Source of the DNA: Mycobacterium haemophilum DSM 44634
Lineage (GTDB): Bacteria > Actinomycetota > Actinomycetes > Mycobacteriales > Mycobacteriaceae
Direction: 5' to 3'
NCBI RefSeq assembly: GCF_000340435.2
Contig: NZ_CP011883.2
Coordinates: 1,398,607 to 1,462,606, forward strand
DNA: 64,000 nt
Shown: in pieces, positions 59,212-64,000 of the stretch
Layout of the letters: every line of letters starts with the position of its first letter
How positions within the stretch are numbered: the stretch's first letter is position 1
The notes under the pieces: generated by a model
The model's input: only the letters and a program-made list of their open reading frames with translations
The model's database searches: none
Told to the model about the DNA's origin: nothing
Position numbers and translations under genes: made by a program

Positions 59212-59891
59212 AAATCGACATTGTCACGATTTTCCCGGCCTACCTAGACCCGCTGCGGCAATCGTTGCCGGGCAAGGCAATTGAGTCGGGCCTGGTCGAT
59301 GTGCAGGTGCACGACCTGCGTCGGTGGACCCATGACGTGCACCACTCGGTGGACGACGCGCCCTACGGCGGTGGCCCGGGGATGGTGATGAAGGCGCCGG
59401 TATGGGGCGAAGCGCTAGATGAAATCTGTTCCGACGAGACACTGTTGGTGATTCCCACCCCCGCCGGTGCGCTGTTCACCCAGGCCACCGCGCAGCGCTG
59501 GAGCACCGAGATGCATTTGGTGTTCGCCTGCGGCCGCTACGAGGGCATCGATCAGCGAGTCGCTGATGATGCCGCACGACGAATGCGGGTCGAAGAGGTT
59601 TCGATCGGTGACTATGTGTTGCCGGGTGGAGAGTCGGCGGCCGTGGTGATGATCGAAGCCGTGTTGCGGCTGCTGGCTGGAGTGCTGGGCAATCCGGCGT
59701 CGCACCGCGATGATTCACACTCGCCGGGCCTGGATCGACTCTTGGAGGGGCCAAGCTATACACGCCCGCCCAGCTGGCGTGGGCTCGACGTGCCCGAGGT
59801 TCTGCTCTCCGGTGACCATGCTCGAATCGCAGCCTGGCGTCGCGAGGCCTCGCTACAGCGGACTCGGGAACGCCGCCCCGATTTGTCGTGA
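59208..59891 (+). CDS. trmD: tRNA (guanine-37-N1) methyltransferase
   Basis: TrmD methylates G37 of tRNAs, preventing frameshifts. It has 227 residues with trefoil-knot SAM motifs CGRYEGIDQRV and SIGDYVLPGGESAAVVM, preceded by YGGGPGMVMK. The start is ATG 59208, coupled to rimM. A HDDSHSPGLDRLLEGPSYTRP region near the C-terminus is standard. Convergent with lppW. Equivalent to Rv2906c. Confidence 0.97.
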   Translation: MKIDIVTIFPAYLDPLRQSLPGKAIESGLVDVQVHDLRRWTHDVHHSVDDAPYGGGPGMVMKAPVWGEALDEICSDETLLVIPTPAGALFTQATAQRWSTEMHLVFACGRYEGIDQRVADDAARRMRVEEVSIGDYVLPGGESAAVVMIEAVLRLLAGVLGNPASHRDDSHSPGLDRLLEGPSYTRPPSWRGLDVPEVLLSGDHARIAAWRREASLQRTRERRPDLS

Positions 59892-59904
59892 AGTGGGCTA
59901 GCGG

Positions 59905-60852
59905 TCAGATTCGGCCGTTGGGAAATATCGTCTTCACAGCCTGGGTGACTGTCTGTCGCGCGGTGGCATCGTCGGAGGGTTGCAACGACTGGATGACCAT
60001 GATGTAGCGGCGGTCCGAGCCAATCACCCCGGTCGACAGATGCATCCAGTCGCTGCCGATGCAGCACATCCAGCCCTGCTTGACCGCCACCGGTTCGGCA
60101 TACAGGCCGTCCGGGATGCCGAAGCGCTGCGGATAGCCATCGATCCCGGTGGGGGTGGACTGGGCAAGGTCGTTGACGATGATCCCGGCCCGGTCCGGCG
60201 GGAGCCCGCCGGACCCGTCGAGCAGCATGTCGTAGTAGCGAATCAGGTCGGTCGCCGAGCTCATCGTGTTCCACCATCGCCCGTCGCTCGGCGGCGTGGT
60301 GGCGGTCAGTCCGTACCGGCTGGCGATCCGGGTGATGATGGCCGCACCGCCGGCCTGATCCCAGAATTTTTCGGCGGCACCGTCGTCAGACGACTGCAAC
60401 ATGATGTCCAATGCCTGGCGGTCTGCAGCGGGCAGTGTTGTCTTCCCTTCGAACTCCTGCAGCAGCAGATCGTCGGCGATGAAGAGCTTGGCCACCGACG
60501 CGATTCCGACGATCTGGGTGTTGCCACTGGCGGCCAGCTGGTGGGTGGCTCGATCGAGAATGGCTACCGACAAGGTGGCGCCGGCGGCGGCGGCCTCGTC
60601 AGTTGCTTGCTGGATGCGGGCCTGCAGTGCGCCGAACCCGAAATTAGGCAGCGTATCCGGCTCCCCGGGTGGCGTCATGGCCTCCAACATCAGTTCAGCA
60701 AGCTGTGGTTGATGCTGGGATGAGTAGCGGTCGACCGGGCGGTATTCCGGTGCGTTGTAGACCGTAGCCGCCACCTTTGCCTCGCACCCGCAGACCAAGA
60801 GCAGCGTCACCGCCGCGATCAAGGTGAGCAGCGTGAGCGGCCGAGCGCGCAT
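59905..60852 (-). CDS. lppW: lipoprotein LppW, serine beta-lactamase/PBP-like fold
   Basis: This 315-residue exported protein has a signal peptide and lipobox LLLVCGC with the lipidated Cys. The mature region carries SVAK (VGIASVAKLFIADD), a possible SxxK nucleophile motif, and DDGAAEKFWD where penicillin-binding proteins have SDN. No clear KTG motif is seen (VAVKQGWMCC may replace it), so activity is uncertain. I chose ATG 60852 because the signal peptide begins there. Equivalent to Rv2905. Confidence 0.85.
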   Translation of the reverse strand: MRARPLTLLTLIAAVTLLLVCGCEAKVAATVYNAPEYRPVDRYSSQHQPQLAELMLEAMTPPGEPDTLPNFGFGALQARIQQATDEAAAAGATLSVAILDRATHQLAASGNTQIVGIASVAKLFIADDLLLQEFEGKTTLPAADRQALDIMLQSSDDGAAEKFWDQAGGAAIITRIASRYGLTATTPPSDGRWWNTMSSATDLIRYYDMLLDGSGGLPPDRAGIIVNDLAQSTPTGIDGYPQRFGIPDGLYAEPVAVKQGWMCCIGSDWMHLSTGVIGSDRRYIMVIQSLQPSDDATARQTVTQAVKTIFPNGRI

Positions 60853-61217
60853 TGCCTCTCCTCTGGCTCCTCTGGCACCTAACGGCGTCCCGGAAACGTG
60901 CGTGGTAGGTGGCCGCATCGCCATCTGCCCGGAGTGTCACGCTGAGGTTCGTTAGCGCAAAATTGACACTCGTCTTATTTACCATTCACCAGTGCCTTTG
61001 ACGGTTGAGACGGATCAGGATTTCCTGTGATTTTCACTGCGTGCGGACTGTCTGGCACAATTGACCAGTTGTCTTTAGCGGTTGTCGGCCGGCCGGGCCG
61101 CTTGGTGCTGCTGCAAGATACGCTCAGAAGCCCGAACCCATCGGCTCGGTGACCGCCTGACGCTGACGCGTGGGGCGGCCTGCGCGAGCCGCGAACCCGA
61201 GGAAGTGTTTTCTTAAG
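60853..61217. other. divergent intergenic region lppW / rplS
   Basis: This 365-base gap has no gene I recognise. It holds the rplS promoter (61033-61061) and so a 5' untranslated leader of about 150 bases, which could be a control element for L19 synthesis. TTGACA at 60964-60969 has no matching -10 at normal spacing. Confidence 0.5.
61033..61061 (+). promoter_or_regulatory. rplS promoter
   Basis: TTCACT (61033-61038) and CACAAT (61056-61061) are 17 bases apart. The -10 region TCTGGCACAAT (61051-61061) is identical to that of rpsP. Confidence 0.55.
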
Positions 61218-61559
61218 ATGAACAGGCTGGACTTCGTCGACCAGGCGTCGCTGCGCGACGACATCCCGGCCTTCAGCCCGGGCGACACCATCAATGTGCA
61301 CGTCAAGGTGATTGAGGGTGCTAAAGAGCGTATCCAGGTGTTCAAGGGCGTGGTCATCCGCCGGCAGGGCGGCGGCATCCGTGAAACGTTCACCGTGCGC
61401 AAGGAGAGCTACGGCGTCGGTGTGGAACGTACCTTTCCGGTGCATTCACCGAACATCGACCACATCGAGGTGGTGACCCGTGGTGATGTCCGCCGCGCCA
61501 AGCTGTACTACCTGCGCGAACTTCGCGGCAAGAAGGCCAAGATCAAGGAGAAGCGCTGA
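61218..61559 (+). CDS. rplS: 50S ribosomal protein L19
   Basis: This 113-residue L19 has the signatures FSPGDTINVHVKV, RIQVFKGVVIRRQGGG and RAKLYYLRELRGKKAKI. The start ATG 61218 has GAGGAAG about 14 bases upstream, a somewhat long spacing. It is transcribed separately from trmD because lppW lies between them. Equivalent to Rv2904c. Confidence 0.97.
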   Translation: MNRLDFVDQASLRDDIPAFSPGDTINVHVKVIEGAKERIQVFKGVVIRRQGGGIRETFTVRKESYGVGVERTFPVHSPNIDHIEVVTRGDVRRAKLYYLRELRGKKAKIKEKR

Positions 61560-61601
61560 CCGGGTGCACCCTGGCGGCCGGTCGGGTCGCCTCGGTGTGC
61601 A

Positions 61602-61629
61602 TTAGGGCACACACTGCGCTGGCTACGCT
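61602..61629 (+). promoter_or_regulatory. lepB promoter, leaderless spacing
   Basis: TTAGGG (61602-61607) and TACGCT (61624-61629) are 16 bases apart. The -10 ends 6 bases before the GTG start, so transcript and coding region probably begin together. TGTG-CATTAGGG-CACA overlaps the -35. Confidence 0.5.
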
Positions 61630-61635
61630 GATCTC

Positions 61636-62514
61636 GTGACCGAAACCACGGACTCCGCACCTGAGCCTCCGTCCGACGCTGGTAAGTCAGAGCCGAAGGT
61701 GTCTACCCGCGACCCCGATACGCCCGTCGAGGCAGCTGACATCCCCCAGGAAGCCCAAGAAGCCGCACTAGGCGAGTCGGAGCCCAAGAAGCGGTCGGCG
61801 CTGCGGGAATTCGCGATTCTGGCGGTGATCGCGATCGGCTTGTACTACGTCATGTTGACGTTCGTGGCGCGCCCCTACCTGATTCCGTCGGAATCCATGG
61901 AGCCCACGCTGCACGGATGCTCGGGTTGTGTGGGCGACCGCATCATGGTGGACAAGCTCACCTATCGCTTCAGCTCACCACAGCCCGGTGACGTTATCGT
62001 CTTCAAGGGCCCGCCGTCGTGGAACACAATGTACAAATCGATCCGGTCGAACAACGTCGTGCTGCGCTCGGTGCAGAACGCGCTGTCGTTCATCGGTTTC
62101 GTGCCTCCCGACGAGAACGACCTGGTCAAGCGTGTTATCGCAGTCGGAGGACAGACGGTGCAGTGTCGGTCCGACACCGGCTTGACGGTCAATGGGAAGC
62201 CGCTCAAAGAGCCGTATCTCAGGCCGGCCACCATGAATGCCGACCCGTCGTTCTACCCGTGCCTGGGTAGCGAGTTCGGGCCGGTCACGGTCCCGCAGGG
62301 ACGTCTGTGGGTGATGGGCGACAACCGGACGCACTCCGCGGACTCGCGCTACCACTGCAACTCCGCCGACGTGGTCAACGGGCTTCCGTGCACCGGCGAT
62401 CCGAACTCGGGGACTGTGCCGGTGTCCAACGTCATCGGTAAGGCCAGGTTCATCGTGTGGCCGCCGTCGCGATGGGGTGGAGTGGGTTCGGTGAACCCCC
62501 AGCAGGGTCGGTAG
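61636..62514 (+). CDS. lepB: signal peptidase I
   Basis: LepB cleaves Sec and Tat signal peptides. A cytoplasmic acidic N-terminal tail of about 65 residues precedes one membrane segment (FAILAVIAIGLYYVMLTFVA). The Ser nucleophile is in IPSESMEPTL and the general-base Lys in DLVKRVIAVGG; WVMGDNRTHSADSR is the conserved box E. Substrate-facing domain II is enlarged, with cysteines CSGCVGD and CTGDP. The start is GTG 61636. Equivalent to Rv2903c. Confidence 0.95.
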   Translation: MTETTDSAPEPPSDAGKSEPKVSTRDPDTPVEAADIPQEAQEAALGESEPKKRSALREFAILAVIAIGLYYVMLTFVARPYLIPSESMEPTLHGCSGCVGDRIMVDKLTYRFSSPQPGDVIVFKGPPSWNTMYKSIRSNNVVLRSVQNALSFIGFVPPDENDLVKRVIAVGGQTVQCRSDTGLTVNGKPLKEPYLRPATMNADPSFYPCLGSEFGPVTVPQGRLWVMGDNRTHSADSRYHCNSADVVNGLPCTGDPNSGTVPVSNVIGKARFIVWPPSRWGGVGSVNPQQGR

Positions 62515-62516
62515 CC

Positions 62517-63245
62517 ATGGCCACCACCTGGCCGCCGCGCACGGTAATCCGTAAGTCTGGGGGTTTGCGGGGGATGCGGACCCTGGAGTACGCGCTGCAG
62601 CGCAGCGGGTTGGGACCGGTAGCGGGGGTGGACGAGGTAGGCCGCGGCGCCTGCGCGGGCCCGCTGGTGGTGGCCGCCTGCGTGCTCCGACCGGGGCGAC
62701 TGGAAAGCCTTGCTGCCCTTGATGATTCCAAGAAGCTCAGCGAGCAGGCGCGGGAGAAGTTGTTTCCGTTGATCTGCCGCTATGCGCTGGCTTACCACGT
62801 GGTGTTCATCCCGTCGGTCGAGGTTGACCGGCGTGGTGTGCACGTAGCCAATATTGAAGGCATGCGGCGTGCGGTGGCCGGTCTGTCGGTGCGGCCTGGC
62901 TATGTATTAAGCGACGGCTTCCGGGTGCCCGGCCTGCCGGTGCCGTCGCTGCCGGTAGTCGGTGGAGACGCGGCGGCCGCCTGTATTGCCGCGGCCAGTG
63001 TGCTGGCCAAAGTCAGCCGCGACCGGTTGATGGTCGCGATGGACGCCGACCACCCCGGCTACGGCTTCGCTGAACACAAGGGGTACTGCACACGCGCGCA
63101 TAGCCTGGCGCTTAGCCAGCTGGGGCCCTGCCCCGAGCATCGCTATTCGTTCATCAACGTCCGGCGCATGGCGACCAGGTCCAATACCCGGGCAGTGGCT
63201 GAATTCACACCGGACCCTCCGGCCGAGCACGGCGGATGCCGGTGA
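62517..63245 (+). CDS. rnhB: ribonuclease HII
   Basis: RNase HII removes ribonucleotides from DNA. It has 242 residues with the catalytic start GVDEVGRGACAGPLV (Asp-Glu), LDDSKKLSEQ, SDGFR with Asp, and AAASVLAKVSRDRLM with the C-terminal Asp in AMDADHPGYGF. The start ATG 62517 is two bases after the lepB stop, so they are co-transcribed. Equivalent to Rv2902c. Confidence 0.95.
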   Translation: MATTWPPRTVIRKSGGLRGMRTLEYALQRSGLGPVAGVDEVGRGACAGPLVVAACVLRPGRLESLAALDDSKKLSEQAREKLFPLICRYALAYHVVFIPSVEVDRRGVHVANIEGMRRAVAGLSVRPGYVLSDGFRVPGLPVPSLPVVGGDAAAACIAAASVLAKVSRDRLMVAMDADHPGYGFAEHKGYCTRAHSLALSQLGPCPEHRYSFINVRRMATRSNTRAVAEFTPDPPAEHGGCR

Positions 63246-63320
63246 GGAAAGATGAGACCAGAGTTCCCACCCGGCGACGATCGGGTCGCTTGTGGCTCAA
63301 CGAGTCCAAGGGGCCCAACA

Positions 63321-63350
63321 GGTCGTCGGGAACAGGGTCGTCGGGAACAG
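63321..63350. repeat. 15-bp exact tandem duplication
   Basis: GGTCGTCGGGAACAG occurs at 63321-63335 and 63336-63350, followed by a partial third copy (GGTC). It lies in the gap between rnhB and the DUF2469 gene. Confidence 0.85.
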
Positions 63351-63387
63351 GGTCAGGGAGAAGGACGTCTGAGCAGATGAGTGACAG

Positions 63388-63693
63388 ATGAGTGCTGAGG
63401 ATCTCGAAAAGTATGAAACCGAGATGGAGCTCTCGCTGTACCGCGAATACAAGGACATCGTCGGCCAGTTCAGCTACGTCGTGGAAACTGAGCGGCGTTT
63501 CTATCTGGCGAACAGTGTGGAGATGGTGCCGCGCAACGCCGATGGCGAGGTGTATTTCGAGCTGCGACTAGCCGATGCCTGGGTGTGGGACATGTATCGG
63601 CCAGCGCGGTTCGTGAAGCAGGTGCGGGTGGTCACCTTCAAGGACGTCAACATCGAAGAAGTTGAGAAGCCCGAGTTACGGCTGCCGGAATAG
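63388..63693 (+). CDS. DUF2469 protein
   Basis: This 101-residue, acidic, soluble protein starts SAEDLEKYETEMELSLYREY and contains YVVETERRFYLANSVEMV and VKQVRVVTFKDVNIEEVEKPEL. DUF2469 is highly conserved in actinobacteria, next to rnhB; its function is unknown. The start ATG 63388 overlaps the end of a four-codon mini-ORF (ATG 63377, MSDR, TGA 63389-63391). Equivalent to Rv2901c. Confidence 0.9.
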   Translation: MSAEDLEKYETEMELSLYREYKDIVGQFSYVVETERRFYLANSVEMVPRNADGEVYFELRLADAWVWDMYRPARFVKQVRVVTFKDVNIEEVEKPELRLPE

Positions 63694-63767
63694 GCTGACG
63701 AGACCCGGCTGTGCCTCGGGCGGAAGCTGATCCTCGCCGGCCTGGCCAAACAATGTACGTTGGCTGC

Positions 63768-64000
63768 GTGAGGTTCCAGCGCCCAGCCGCAGCTCGCGAC
63801 ATCCCGGCCAGCTATGACGAGCACGCGGTAGCGGTTACCCCGCGCAAGCAGGAGGCGGCGGGCGTGCGGGCGGTGATGGTATCGCTGCAGCGCGGGCTGC
63901 AGCAGATGGGTGCGCTGCGCACCGCGGCGGCGCTGGCTCGGCTGAATCAGCGCAACGGCTTCGATTGCCCTGGCTGTGCGTGGCCCGAGGAGCCCGGCGG
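63768..64000 (+). CDS. fdhF: formate dehydrogenase alpha subunit-like, 5' end only
   Basis: From GTG 63768 an open frame runs off the right edge (77 codons) and reads RFQRPAAARDIPASYDEH, then FDCPGCAWPEEPG. The CPGC cluster and surrounding residues match the N-terminus of the FdhF/YdeP-type molybdopterin oxidoreductases. Equivalent to Rv2900c. TACGTT (63756-63761) ends 6 bases before GTG, again leaderless spacing. Confidence 0.85.
   Translation, partial: MRFQRPAAARDIPASYDEHAVAVTPRKQEAAGVRAVMVSLQRGLQQMGALRTAAALARLNQRNGFDCPGCAWPEEPG

Noticed and set aside
60964..60969. Perfect TTGACA as -35 of rplS
   Set aside because: No suitable -10 lies 16-19 bases downstream; the TTCACT/CACAAT pair is better placed.

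Overview
The window is about 64 kb of gene-dense, high-GC chromosome from a Mycobacterium, most likely a slow grower. Gene content and order match (in reverse orientation) the stretch of the M. tuberculosis H37Rv map from gltX (Rv2992c) to fdhF (Rv2900c). Lineage markers are a PE/PPE pair, a HupB with a long PAKK-type tail, SepIVA, PknI, a LipN-type esterase and a 13E12-type HNH gene. Species cannot be fixed from the sequence alone. htpG sits between the Rv2917-type helicase and ffh, whereas H37Rv carries it elsewhere (Rv2299c); I recall M. leprae having htpG near ffh, but no gene here is obviously decayed as in M. leprae.

Layout. 1-2 kb: end of gltX, tRNA-Gln and tRNA-Glu, an FDOR-type flavin protein and an IclR regulator. 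2-6 kb: leuCD, hupB, mutT1. 6-12 kb: ppk and fbiD/cofC on the minus strand, then gpsA, ddl and a DUF3515 protein. 12-19 kb: thiL, ung, rpmB, a DAK2/FakA-like protein, recG and a secreted HNH nuclease. 19-28 kb: two tandem aldo-keto reductases, lipN, a DsbA/VKOR pair, pyruvate carboxylase, rsmD, coaD. 28-31 kb: a junction where H37Rv has purU and the roughly 50-kb DIM/PGL lipid locus; here only a 13E12-type HNH gene and a RicR-type copper-regulated permease lie between coaD and sepIVA. 31-41 kb: sepIVA, DUF177, rnc, fpg, OsmC, acyP, an orphan PE/PPE pair, smc, ftsY. 41-47 kb: amt-glnB-glnD and a helicase. 47-57 kb: htpG, ffh, amidohydrolase, pknI, D-aminoacylase, TetR, dacB2. 58-64 kb: the ribosome-maturation run rpsP-KH-rimM-trmD, then lppW, rplS, lepB, rnhB, DUF2469 and the start of fdhF.

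Most genes are housekeeping functions that cooperate locally: leucine synthesis with its IclR regulator; nitrogen sensing and ammonium uptake (amt-glnB-glnD); the SRP pathway (ftsY, ffh, lepB); extracytoplasmic disulfide formation (DsbA/VKOR); ribosome assembly and tRNA modification; DNA repair (ung, recG, fpg, mutT1).

The regulatory DNA holds most of the unusual signals. They include a palindrome inside the permease promoter, an operator over the IclR promoter, a likely GlnR box before amt, a 57-bp tandem repeat next to ffh, a 12-bp tandem repeat before htpG, a duplicated -10 element before the DUF177 gene, an identical core promoter word before rpsP and rplS, and several promoters placed for leaderless transcripts. 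I did not find a CRISPR array, insertion sequence, prophage or recognisable new multi-gene defence system. All gene-family assignments are by reading the sequence and from memory of the families; no search was run.
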